Position numbers and translations under genes: made by a program. A stretch of DNA of 64,000 nt, from the NCBI GenBank assembly GCA_045562755.1, contig JBJKVF010000006.1, positions 851,017 to 915,016 on the forward strand, read 5' to 3'. This DNA is from GCA-002708145 sp045562755. Lineage in GTDB: Bacteria; Chloroflexota; Dehalococcoidia; Lucifugimonadales; Lucifugimonadaceae. The notes under the pieces are model-generated. The model worked only from the letters and a program-made list of their open reading frames with translations. It was not told the DNA's origin and did no database searches. Positions 53,210 through 61,790 of the stretch are shown here, in pieces; the first letter of the stretch is position 1, and every line of letters starts with the position of its first letter.

Positions 53210-53419
53210 TTATCTGTCTCGAGAAACTCTTCCTTGATGGATTTCTTCATTAAGATGAATTTCTCCATTTCGTATTTTAATGTTATATCCGCACTCAGGA
53301 TCAGTACACACCCATGCCTTATATAACACTGAAGCTCCATGTCCTCCAAAATCAGACAATGGCACTAATACGCCATTTTCACAAGGTGTTGGACAAGGTG
53401 GTAGTTCAAAATTACTCAT
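53210..53419 (-). CDS. Small Cys-rich protein, possible zinc ribbon
   Basis: A 69-aa protein with four cysteines in two pairs, CPTPC at residues 9-13 and CTDPEC at about 38-43, a spacing suitable for one zinc or other metal ion. There is no membrane segment. I do not recognise the family. It is the first gene of the minus-strand run with ctaA and ctaB, so a link to heme or cytochrome oxidase assembly is possible, but co-location alone supports it. Confidence 0.65.
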   Translation of the reverse strand: MSNFELPPCPTPCENGVLVPLSDFGGHGASVLYKAWVCTDPECGYNIKIRNGEIHLNEEIHQGRVSRDR

Positions 53420-53539
53420 TCTTCCGCACTCCTAAACTTAAAAATTAAGTTTATATAATTTTTTGTATACTTTTATTCTACAATATTAATTTATATTAGA
53501 TATAAAATAAATATATAAAAAATACAATAAATAATATTT

Positions 53540-54565
53540 ATGTTTGTTTTAGGAATAGAATCAAGTTGTGATGAAACATCAGTAGGTATAGTTGATGGAG
53601 AAGGAAATGTATTGTCTAATATAATTGCTTCTCAGATTGATATTCATTCTCTATATGGAGGTATAGTACCTGAAGTAGCATCTCGCCAACATATTAGTCA
53701 TATTCAAAAAGTATGTCTATCTGCATTAAATGAAGCATCAATAAAGTGGTCAGATATTAAATTAATTGCTGTAACTAATGGGCCTGGATTAGCTGGCTCA
53801 TTACTTGTTGGAGTAAACTTTGCTAAGGGCTTAGCTACTAATCTAAATATTCCTGTTTTTCCAGTCAACCATATGGATGGGCATATTTATGCTGCTTGGG
53901 CAAAAACAGATAAAAATAAATTATTAGACTTCCAAAATTCAGTAGGTCAAAAAAATATTACATGCTTAATTGTTTCTGGTGGGCATACAGACCTAGCATT
54001 ACTAAAAAATTATGGAGAAATAAAATTGATTGGCGAGACAAAAGATGATGCTGCTGGAGAAGCATTTGATAAGGTTGCAAGAATTTTAGGTTTACGATAT
54101 CCAGGGGGGCCTGAAATTCAAAAAGTTGCTGAAAAAACTGAAGAAATTGATATATTACCCAGGGCATGGATGAAGGGAACAGATAATTTTTCCTTTAGTG
54201 GATTGAAAACTGCAGTACTTAATAAAGTAAAAAAATACAAAAATGAAAATAGTTTTGCCTCATATGTTCCAGTTCTTGCTAATTCATTTCAAGAATCTGT
54301 AGTAGATGTTTTATTTAAAAAAACAATTAATGTTGCCTTGAGAGAAAATTCTTCTGGAATAATACTTTCTGGTGGTGTTGCTGCAAATTTACCACTTCGA
54401 AATCAATTTTTACAATATTCTCCTTTACCAGTAGCTATTCCAGAATTTCAATTATGTACAGATAACGGTGCGATGATTGCTATGGCAGGATTAATTAACC
54501 ACAAGATAAAAAATTACTCAGAAAATTTTGACGTGAAACCAAATCTCAGAGTAGGCGAATCATGA
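53540..54565 (+). CDS. tsaD: tRNA N6-adenosine threonylcarbamoyltransferase
   Basis: Transfers threonylcarbamoyl to A37 of ANN-decoding tRNAs; 341 aa. GIESSCDETSVGIVD at the N-terminus, the metal site HMDGHIYAAW, SGGHTDLALL, GETKDDAAGEAFDKVARILGLRYPGGPEI and the C-terminal CTDNGAMIAMAG are conserved. TsaB, TsaC and TsaE are elsewhere. A TACAAT -10-like box lies 10 nt before the ATG and no SD is seen, so the leader is very short. It overlaps the convergent gene by 6 bp. Confidence 0.97.
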   Translation: MFVLGIESSCDETSVGIVDGEGNVLSNIIASQIDIHSLYGGIVPEVASRQHISHIQKVCLSALNEASIKWSDIKLIAVTNGPGLAGSLLVGVNFAKGLATNLNIPVFPVNHMDGHIYAAWAKTDKNKLLDFQNSVGQKNITCLIVSGGHTDLALLKNYGEIKLIGETKDDAAGEAFDKVARILGLRYPGGPEIQKVAEKTEEIDILPRAWMKGTDNFSFSGLKTAVLNKVKKYKNENSFASYVPVLANSFQESVVDVLFKKTINVALRENSSGIILSGGVAANLPLRNQFLQYSPLPVAIPEFQLCTDNGAMIAMAGLINHKIKNYSENFDVKPNLRVGES

Positions 54566-55024
54566 AGATGGATAATTTCTAAAATTATTATTCAGCCTTG
54601 AGTGAATTATATTTTTTTTTGTATATTCTAATAGGCTTACAAAGCTAATAATTTTATTTTTGTTAGTTTCAATTCGTATATTAAAAATATCTTTTAAAGT
54701 AGTAATCTTTAAAGATCTACCTTCAGGTGTAATAAAAAAGTCAAAAATAAAAAATAGAGAAAAAAATAATGTAGCGGCTAACGTAATATTTAGTAAGTTT
54801 GATTCAGGTAGAATTTGCCATAAAATTATTGATGCAATTAAGCCTATAATACCCCAAAATCCAGATGAAATTTTTTTTTCCAATTTACATATTTCCACAG
54901 TAGTAACTTCACTTAATAAAATTGAAATGAAAGGTTTTTCTTTACTTTTTATATAAAGGTTATTAGATGTTAATTGAAGATTTGTTAAATTTGAAACTTT
55001 TATCTCATCAATAATTTTTTCCAT
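54560..55024 (-). CDS. PH-like membrane protein (DUF6232-like), unknown
   Basis: A 154-aa protein. A beta-rich first half (residues about 1-55, ending ILLSEVTTVEICKLEKK) precedes two hydrophobic helices in tandem (about 57-75 and 80-98), then a second beta-rich part. This layout resembles small bacterial PH-like membrane proteins such as DUF6232. Function unknown. It follows the HpcH aldolase by 15 nt on the same strand. Confidence 0.6.
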   Translation of the reverse strand: MEKIIDEIKVSNLTNLQLTSNNLYIKSKEKPFISILLSEVTTVEICKLEKKISSGFWGIIGLIASIILWQILPESNLLNITLAATLFFSLFFIFDFFITPEGRSLKITTLKDIFNIRIETNKNKIISFVSLLEYTKKNIIHSRLNNNFRNYPSS

Positions 55025-55039
55025 GATTTTTTTCTTTAT

Positions 55040-55765
55040 TTAATTACAAAAATCTCTAGCATTATTATGCATTAGATCCATGATTGATAATTTATTAAAT
55101 ATATCATCTAGGACTATTTTTTGTGATTCTCTCGCCTTTAGTTCGACTTTATTTGTAGACTCAACTCTTATATTATTATTAGGGTCTCCTGGAAAACCTA
55201 AGGACGCAGCAAAATCATTAGGTCCTCCTGTAATTCCTGTTAATTCTTTAACAGATAAAATTTCATCAATATTTTCAAAAGCTTCTTTTGATTCTATTTG
55301 TGCAATGACTAGCATATTGCTATTAGACCATTTTGAAAAATTTAATTTACCATCATAAATTTCATTTATCTTTTTGTCATCATTAAATTCTGTTCCTCTT
55401 CCTCCACCCCATGATCGTTGACCTGAAGGTGGAAAAAGACAAGCATCTACAAGTTTTCTAGCTTCTTCTTTTGAGTTAATATGTGGGCCAATAATTCCTT
55501 GAATCCCTCTGTCTAAGTACAAATTAATTTGATGAGGAGAATTATCTGGCACCCTTGCAGTGACTGATTTACCAAATCCATTGGCGACTCTGCAAATATT
55601 ATCAACATCTGTCTCACTAAATGTCCCATGCTCCCCATCTAAATGAATTGCATCAAAACCAACATGGATAGCTATTTCAACTAATTGTAAAGATGGAAAT
55701 GTAAGCTCAAAAACGTTAGCTTTTTTCCCAAATTCATTAATTTTCAGTATAGAATTTTCTATCAT
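55040..55765 (-). CDS. HpcH/HpaI aldolase (2-keto-3-deoxy acid aldolase type)
   Basis: Class II aldolase of 241 aa closer to the canonical HpaI/GarL enzymes than the copy at 699. The active-site pieces are AIHLDGEHGTFSE (general-base His), TARVPDN (Arg), IAQIESKEAFENI (metal Glu) and GITGGPNDFAASLG (metal Asp). It cleaves 2-keto-3-deoxy-sugar acids or 4-hydroxy-2-oxoacids to pyruvate and an aldehyde; exact substrate unknown. The 130-nt region upstream to the MFS gene is AT-rich with nothing recognised. Confidence 0.9.
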   Translation of the reverse strand: MIENSILKINEFGKKANVFELTFPSLQLVEIAIHVGFDAIHLDGEHGTFSETDVDNICRVANGFGKSVTARVPDNSPHQINLYLDRGIQGIIGPHINSKEEARKLVDACLFPPSGQRSWGGGRGTEFNDDKKINEIYDGKLNFSKWSNSNMLVIAQIESKEAFENIDEILSVKELTGITGGPNDFAASLGFPGDPNNNIRVESTNKVELKARESQKIVLDDIFNKLSIMDLMHNNARDFCN

Positions 55766-55895
55766 AATTTCTCCTAAATATTATTTAAAGAGTTTAATAT
55801 TTACATCTTTAAAAATAATATAATTACTTTATGGATAATTATTAGACAAAAGATTGTAGAACACAAGAGTTGTTTACAAAATTATTTATGAATAT

Positions 55896-57155
55896 TTAAT
55901 ATTTTCTAATTTCCTTAGAAAATATTATTGTAGCTCCACCTATAAATATGCTTGCAAGAGATGAAAATAAAACGGAGAATTCAATACTTGTTTTTTCTAA
56001 TAGATATCCACCAAAGAACCATCCTAATTGGTAAGTTAATATGGTCATATAGTAAAGGCTAATTACTCTTCCTCTCATTTCATCACTTGAATAAGTTTGC
56101 AACATTACAGGTACTGTAACCATCCAACATGCAAAGCCTGTACCCATCATTACGCTAGCTAAAATTGCTATAAGAAAATTAGGAGCAAAACCAAAAATTA
56201 TAACTCCAATATCAAACCCGATAAATGATAATATTAGTACATATAAATTCTTAACTTTAGAACCTAACGTAAATAATACTATTGATCCCAATAAAGCTCC
56301 TAATCCACTTGCTGCTAGAGTGTATCCATAATGTAATTCTTTTAAACCAAGATCTTCTTTAATTTTTACAGGAATAACAGGTTGATACATTCCACCGAAA
56401 ACAGCAGTAATTGAGATTAATAGTAGTGGCCGAATTATGGGACTTTTAATTGAATATACTATACCTGTTTTTATTTCTTTAAGTATGTTTTCTCTTTTTA
56501 TATTACTAGTATTGTTTTTTTTCTTACTTCTTGTTTTAACTGAAAATATCATTAGGGCACCCAATATATATAAGGAAGAAATAAAGTAAAAACTTATATC
56601 ATAGCCTAGCCATATTAGTACTCCTCCAAGGCTTGGTGCAACTATCTGAGCAAGTGTACTAGCCGATGTATTAAAACTAACAGCCTGAACTAATTTTTTT
56701 TTACCTACAACATCTACTACGAATGTTTGGCTTGAAGGATTATGAATACCGAATAATAATCCAATAAGTAAAGATATGGGAATTAATAACCATATAGTAT
56801 TTTCATTAATAATATTTGTTGATAAAAACACTCCAGTAATTAATGATATTAATGCAACAGATAATTTAGTAATCCATAATAATTTCCATCTCTCAAATCT
56901 ATCTGAAAATGCTCCCCCAAAAAGAGACATTCCAATTACACCAATACCACTTATTGAGTTAATTAATCCCATAGAAGTTTCAGAATCTGTTAAGTCCAGA
57001 ACAATCCAAGCTAAAGCCATAACTCTAATTTGATATCCAGCAAACATAGTGATATTGGCAATTACTAAATATTTGTAATCACTAATCGAAAAAAGGTCGT
57101 TTAAATTATCTGTAAAATAGCTTGGATATCTTAATAAAGTTTTCGAAATACCCAA
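55896..57155 (-). CDS. MFS transporter, enterobactin-exporter-like
   Basis: A twelve-helix MFS protein of 419 aa of the MFS_3/EntS-like type: FAGYQIRVMALAWIVLDLTDSETSMGLINS, GAFSDRFERWKLLWITK, MLQTYSSDEMRGRVISLYYM are typical. These usually export small molecules. The TTG start directly follows the thiS stop codon, so it is translated from the thi transcript. Export of an unrelated compound or uptake of a thiamine precursor are both possible. Confidence 0.82.
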   Translation of the reverse strand: MGISKTLLRYPSYFTDNLNDLFSISDYKYLVIANITMFAGYQIRVMALAWIVLDLTDSETSMGLINSISGIGVIGMSLFGGAFSDRFERWKLLWITKLSVALISLITGVFLSTNIINENTIWLLIPISLLIGLLFGIHNPSSQTFVVDVVGKKKLVQAVSFNTSASTLAQIVAPSLGGVLIWLGYDISFYFISSLYILGALMIFSVKTRSKKKNNTSNIKRENILKEIKTGIVYSIKSPIIRPLLLISITAVFGGMYQPVIPVKIKEDLGLKELHYGYTLAASGLGALLGSIVLFTLGSKVKNLYVLILSFIGFDIGVIIFGFAPNFLIAILASVMMGTGFACWMVTVPVMLQTYSSDEMRGRVISLYYMTILTYQLGWFFGGYLLEKTSIEFSVLFSSLASIFIGGATIIFSKEIRKY

Positions 57156-57359
57156 TTAACCACCACCAACTGGTTTAACTATATCTAATTTATCCCCATG
57201 GTTTATGAAGGTTGCATCAAAATGATTTTTATTGATAATTTCAGAATTTAAAGCTACGGCAACAGATAAATTTTCTAAATTTTTCATAATAATTAATTCC
57301 GAAATAGTAATAGAATATTCGAGAATATTTTTTTCACCATTAATTAAAATTTCTAACAT
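57156..57359 (-). CDS. thiS: Thiamine sulfur carrier ThiS
   Basis: A 67-aa ubiquitin-like protein starting MLEILINGEKN and ending in PVGGG, whose terminal Gly is adenylated and thiocarboxylated to give sulfur for the thiazole ring. It overlaps the end of thiE by 7 nt. Its activating ThiF could be the enzyme at 19830, as no other is nearby. Confidence 0.92.
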   Translation of the reverse strand: MLEILINGEKNILEYSITISELIIMKNLENLSVAVALNSEIINKNHFDATFINHGDKLDIVKPVGGG

Positions 57360-57985
57360 AATATTTCTCCATCATTTAATTTAGCAAGAATTTTTTTTGA
57401 CAATTCTTGATCTGAAAAAGATCTTATAGAAGCTATTCCTTTTGCTCCATTTTTAAGTGGTATAAGACAATTTTTTTCATTTATGCCTCCTACAGCTACT
57501 ATAGGTATTTTTACTTTTGAAGTTATTTTTTTTAATTCTTTTATTCCTAAAGGTTTTATAGTTGGATGTGATTTTGTTGTAAAAACACTTCCAAATTGCA
57601 AGTAGTTTGCACCAAGTTTTTCAGCTAAAATTGCAGATTGCATAGAATGAATTGAGCAGCCAATAAATTGACCATCATTAAGCATAGATTTTATTTTTTT
57701 TACATTATGAATTTTTTTTTCTGGTAAATGAACACCGTCTAAATTTCCTATTTTGCATAGTTCATAATCATCATTAATCATGATTATGGTTTTATTATTT
57801 GCAGTTAACTTAATTCTTTGGATGAGTTTTTTTTTATTCTCGTTCGAAAGGTATTTTTCTCTAATTTGAATCATGTTAATTCCATAACTGGTAGCTTCAC
57901 TTATATTATTTATCATTTTATCTCTATTTTTATAAACTAAGGAATCAGTAATCAAGGAAATTATCGGAAATGTAAGTTGTTTCAA
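57353..57985 (-). CDS. thiE: Thiamine phosphate synthase
   Basis: Joins the pyrimidine diphosphate and thiazole phosphate halves of thiamine; 210 aa TIM barrel. IQIREKYL, IMINDDYELC, DGVHLPEKK, GCSIHSMQSA, YLQFGSVFTTKSHP and VAVGGINEKN are all recognisable. It overlaps thiG by 4 nt. Confidence 0.93.
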   Translation of the reverse strand: MKQLTFPIISLITDSLVYKNRDKMINNISEATSYGINMIQIREKYLSNENKKKLIQRIKLTANNKTIIMINDDYELCKIGNLDGVHLPEKKIHNVKKIKSMLNDGQFIGCSIHSMQSAILAEKLGANYLQFGSVFTTKSHPTIKPLGIKELKKITSKVKIPIVAVGGINEKNCLIPLKNGAKGIASIRSFSDQELSKKILAKLNDGEILC

Positions 57986-58758
57986 TTACTACTTAATCCT
58001 TCTTGTGGGCTGCTTGGATTAGCGGATAAAGTTTTTGGTATTCTGCCAGCTATAAAGGATTTTCTTCCTGCAATAACACCGAGCTTGAATGCCTCTCCCA
58101 TCAATTGAGGGTTGTTTGATTGAGATATTGCTGTATTTACTAGGACTGCATCAGCACCATTTTCCATTACTTTTGAAGCATCGGAAGGTACTCCTAAGCC
58201 AGCATCTACTATTACAGGGATTTTTGATTGTTCAATAATTATTTGTATTTCTTCTAGTGCCAAAACACCTCTTCCTGAGCCTATGGGTGACCCTAATGGC
58301 ATCACGGTGGCACAACCAATATCTTCTAATCTCTTAGACAGAACTGGATCCGCTCCAATATATGGTAAACAAATAAAACCTTCTTTGATTAGAGTTTCAG
58401 CAGCTTTTAATGTTCCAATTGGATCTGGTAAAAGATATTTTGAGTCTGGTATTACTTCAATTTTTATCCAATTTGATCCAGTTACCTCTCTAGCCAATTT
58501 AGCAATATATACAGCATCTTCTGCAGTTTTAGATCCAGCTGTATTAGGTAAAATTTGATAATTATCCCAATTTATATCATCAAGCAAATTTTTCTCTTGT
58601 GGGTCATTCAAGTTTATTCGACCAATAGCCACTGTTATAATTTCTGTTTCAGAGCTTTTGATTGACTTTAAAAGGTCTTCTTTAGACCTATGTTTACCCG
58701 TACCGGTCATTAACCTAGAAGAGAATTTTTTTCCTGCAATAATTAATTGATCATTCAT
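57982..58758 (-). CDS. thiG: Thiazole synthase
   Basis: Forms the thiazole phosphate from deoxyxylulose 5-phosphate, dehydroglycine and ThiS thiocarboxylate; 258 aa. The Schiff-base lysine lies in NWIKIEVIPDSKYLLPDP, and MPLGSPIGSGRGVL and VDAGLGVPSDASKVMENGADAVLVNTAIS are canonical. First gene of the run thiG-thiE-thiS-MFS. The dehydroglycine source (thiH or thiO) is not in the window. No TPP riboswitch is visible in the 186-nt upstream region. Confidence 0.95.
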   Translation of the reverse strand: MNDQLIIAGKKFSSRLMTGTGKHRSKEDLLKSIKSSETEIITVAIGRINLNDPQEKNLLDDINWDNYQILPNTAGSKTAEDAVYIAKLAREVTGSNWIKIEVIPDSKYLLPDPIGTLKAAETLIKEGFICLPYIGADPVLSKRLEDIGCATVMPLGSPIGSGRGVLALEEIQIIIEQSKIPVIVDAGLGVPSDASKVMENGADAVLVNTAISQSNNPQLMGEAFKLGVIAGRKSFIAGRIPKTLSANPSSPQEGLSSN

Positions 58759-58911
58759 ATTTTATTTTTCTAAATTAGATACTAATGAATTACTTATTAT
58801 CATGATTCAAAGATCAAATATATTTGGTTATCGGCGCATGTTGATTTTTTTATCAGCAAGTTTAGATTATCAAAGCTATAATAATAATTATATAATAAAT
58901 TATTTTACGTA

Positions 58912-58936
58912 TATTATAAAAAAATAAGTTTAGAGG
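58912..58936 (+). promoter_or_regulatory. -10 box and SD of the hydroxyacid dehydrogenase gene
   Basis: TATTAT at 58912-58917 and AGAGG at 58932-58936, the latter eight bases before the ATG at 58945. No clear -35 box. The rest of 58759-58911 is AT-rich without recognised motifs. Confidence 0.4.
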
Positions 58937-58944
58937 TTTCTTTT

Positions 58945-59955
58945 ATGGGTAAAAAATTAGTATTTTATAGTAAAAATGATAAGAGTAGAACTCTTAGTAG
59001 GAGTGATAGGGCAAAAGAATTATGTTTTGATGATTTAGATTGTGGTTTTTTATTTTCAGGAGAAGAAGATTACTCTAATTCAGCAAAGATAAGGGATGGT
59101 TTTGAAAAAAACCTTAATGAAATGATTGATGCTGAGGTGATAATTTGTAATGGAGAGTTACTAAGTCCAGAAATCTTAAAAAAATTACCAAATTTAAGGC
59201 ATATTCAGTTATTAAGTGCAGGCTTTGATGGCTGGGACATAAATTTCATAAATGATTTAGGTATAAATATTTGTGGGAATTCTCCAGCGATTTCTAATTC
59301 TGTTGCAGAACATACCATAGCACTCATTATGATGTTATACAAAAGATTAGCACAGGCGGTAGAAGGTGTAAAATTAGATCTTTGGATGAAAAATGCAATT
59401 ACTGGTCCATATGGTAATGTCCATGAAATTACAGGCAAAAATATAGGGATAGTTGGCTTAGGAAATATTGGATCAAAAGTAGCTAAATTATTGAAAGGAT
59501 TTGATGTAAATATTTTCTATCATGATATTCATAAATTTGTAAATATTGAAGATGAATTAAATATCAGGAAAGTATCTTTTGAAAAATTACTACAAATTTC
59601 TGATATTGTTTCTGTCCATGTTCCTCTATCAGAAAAAACTAGAGGGTTATTTAGTAAAAAAGAATTTTCCCTAATGAAAAATAATTCTATATTCATAAAT
59701 ACTTGTCGAGGGCCAGTTCATGATGAAAAATCATTGATAGATGCTTTGAAAAATAATGAAATTTTGGGAGCTGGTCTTGATGTAACGGAAATCGAGCCAA
59801 TATCTAAAAACTCAGAGCTCTTAAGACTGGATAATTGTGTTGTAACGCCTCATCTTGCGGGTTCATCAAAGGAAAGTGTCGATAGGAGAATTATATTTGC
59901 TTTCGAAAATGCACGAAAAACATTAATGGGAATTAAACCGGAAAATATAATTTAG
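58945..59955 (+). CDS. D-2-hydroxyacid dehydrogenase family protein
   Basis: A 336-aa NAD(P)-dependent enzyme. The substrate domain has LSAGFDGWD and the hinge SVAEHTIALIMMLYKR. The NAD fold shows GIVGLGNIGSKVAKLL, catalytic Arg in INTCRGPVHDE, Glu in DVTEIEPI and His in VTPHLAGSS. The substrate could be a phosphoglycerate-like or other 2-hydroxy acid. SD AGAGG precedes the ATG. It overlaps accDA by 4 bp in convergent orientation. Confidence 0.9.
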   Translation: MGKKLVFYSKNDKSRTLSRSDRAKELCFDDLDCGFLFSGEEDYSNSAKIRDGFEKNLNEMIDAEVIICNGELLSPEILKKLPNLRHIQLLSAGFDGWDINFINDLGINICGNSPAISNSVAEHTIALIMMLYKRLAQAVEGVKLDLWMKNAITGPYGNVHEITGKNIGIVGLGNIGSKVAKLLKGFDVNIFYHDIHKFVNIEDELNIRKVSFEKLLQISDIVSVHVPLSEKTRGLFSKKEFSLMKNNSIFINTCRGPVHDEKSLIDALKNNEILGAGLDVTEIEPISKNSELLRLDNCVVTPHLAGSSKESVDRRIIFAFENARKTLMGIKPENII

Positions 59956-61733
59956 TTTTCTCTTAATGCCTTCAAGCTTGCTTTGATTCCAGCTTGGAAA
60001 ATTTTAGATTCATTCCTTACGGTTTCCAAAAATTTGTTACCATATTCCCCGATATTTCTGTACTTTTTATTTCTTCTACTTTTTAAAGTTTTAATGTGAA
60101 CTTTATTTATTTCAAAAAGTTGATTAGCTAACAAATTTTTTATTAGTTTTGCTGTTTTTGACGGATTTATATGGGCTCCATGATCAGGTTCAGGTATGAC
60201 ATAGTCTATTATTTCTGCATTTAAGCAATCCGATGCAGTCAGTTTAAGCGATTGAGCAATTTCAGAAATTTTATTCATATCTTTCATTTCAGTTTTTGCT
60301 CCTTTTTCAGGAATAATCGGAGTGTATATAGCATTTTCTAACATAAGGACTTTATCGGTTATCGAAAACGCCAATGCTGCTTCAGACCCCCCTTCTCCTA
60401 TAATGATAGAAATTGATGGAGTATTTACTTTGCCAATTTGATCAATCATATGTGATATTGAGCTTGATAATCCTAATTTTTCCATTTCCATTCCTAATGC
60501 AGGTCCGGGTGTATCAACAAAACTTACTAAAGGGATATTAAATAATTCGGCTAAATTAATAGCTCTTGATGCTTTCCTAAAGCCTGAAGGAGTTATCTCA
60601 CCAGATTGAGACCCAGATGAAGTACTACGTCTAATATTTTTTTCTGATTTTTTTTGAGCAATAATCATTACACTATTACCAGAAATTTTTCCTATACCTG
60701 TTATTATTGATTTGTCATCACCTGAGACTCTATCACCATGAATTTCGAAAAAATTTGTGAAAATTTCTTCTATATAATAATCTGATGTTGGCCTATTTTT
60801 ATGTCTTGATAATTTTATAATTTTTTCTGGCGATGTTTTATCAGATTTCTTTTTTGAATATTCTTTACTTAAGCTTTTAACATAATGATTTTGATTTGCA
60901 GAAAGTAAATCAAGTAATGAACTAATATTACTTTTCATTTTATCTCTATTCAAGATTTTATCTATTTGCCCAAACTTAAGAAAAGTTTCTGATGTGTGAG
61001 GATAATCATTTGCTATTTTGTCAAATTCTTTTATTTCTCCCAGAGATGAAAATCCCACTTGAGCATTAGGTTCTGAAATCATTATGTCCGATAAAGATGC
61101 AAAGCTACTAAATATTTGACCAGTAGTAGGGTTGCTTAGTATTGTTATGAATGGAATATTTGCCTCTTTTAGTGATCGTACGGCAAATGATGTTTTAGCC
61201 ATCTGTAATAGTGAAAAAATGCCTTCTTGCAATCTTGTACCACTGGAGCTTACAGCACAAATACATGGGATTTTTTTTCGTTTAGCTAGCTCAAGAGCTA
61301 AAGTAACTTTTTCTCCAACTACAATACCCATAGACCCTCCAAGAAAGCTTGAATCGATTATAATCATAACAACTTCTTTATCATCTATTTTACAAGTTCC
61401 AGTTATAATAGCTTCGTTAAGCCCTGTACGAATTTTATCTTGTACCAGCCTAACTCTATAAGATATTCTGGGTGAAAACTCAATGGGGTCTAAGGATTTA
61501 ATCCATTTACTTGTCTCATTGAAGCTATTCTTATCTATTAAAGTAGCTAATCTTCTTCTTGCAGATATTGAATAATGATAGTTACATTTTGGACAAATTC
61601 TATACCTTTGATAAATTTTTGATTGTTTTAATTCAAAATCACAATGCAAGCATAGTTCTAATAGATTTTCTAGTACTATTTGCTTTTCTTCTTTGGGTTC
61701 ATTATCTGGAAAGAGATCAGTTACATTATTCAA
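59952..61733 (-). CDS. accDA: Fused acetyl-CoA carboxylase carboxyltransferase beta-alpha
   Basis: 593-aa fusion of AccD and AccA. The N-terminal AccD part (about 1-290) has its zinc ribbon (CLHC and CPKC, about residues 30-53), and VCAVSSSGTRLQEGIFSLLQMAK with the acyl-CoA site. The AccA part (about 310-593) has RPTSDYYIEEIFTNFFEIHGDR, TPSGFRKASRAINLAE, FVDTPGPALGMEMEKLG and IIGEGGSEAALAF. The usual separate proteins are about 290 and 315 aa, so both domains are complete. It transfers carboxyl from biotin to acetyl-CoA for fatty-acid synthesis. AccB and AccC are not in the window. Confidence 0.94.
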   Translation of the reverse strand: MNNVTDLFPDNEPKEEKQIVLENLLELCLHCDFELKQSKIYQRYRICPKCNYHYSISARRRLATLIDKNSFNETSKWIKSLDPIEFSPRISYRVRLVQDKIRTGLNEAIITGTCKIDDKEVVMIIIDSSFLGGSMGIVVGEKVTLALELAKRKKIPCICAVSSSGTRLQEGIFSLLQMAKTSFAVRSLKEANIPFITILSNPTTGQIFSSFASLSDIMISEPNAQVGFSSLGEIKEFDKIANDYPHTSETFLKFGQIDKILNRDKMKSNISSLLDLLSANQNHYVKSLSKEYSKKKSDKTSPEKIIKLSRHKNRPTSDYYIEEIFTNFFEIHGDRVSGDDKSIITGIGKISGNSVMIIAQKKSEKNIRRSTSSGSQSGEITPSGFRKASRAINLAELFNIPLVSFVDTPGPALGMEMEKLGLSSSISHMIDQIGKVNTPSISIIIGEGGSEAALAFSITDKVLMLENAIYTPIIPEKGAKTEMKDMNKISEIAQSLKLTASDCLNAEIIDYVIPEPDHGAHINPSKTAKLIKNLLANQLFEINKVHIKTLKSRRNKKYRNIGEYGNKFLETVRNESKIFQAGIKASLKALREN

Positions 61734-61790
61734 AAATCAAATCCTTACTTATAATCTCTTATATATCAGTATATAACTTTAAAATTAAAA

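Noticed and set aside
58759..58944. TPP riboswitch upstream of thiG
   Set aside because: The conserved CTGAGA and ACCTGA blocks and the downstream GGATAATGCCAGCG-type helix are absent on the minus strand; the only suggestive GCTGATAAAA segment does not extend into a TPP fold.
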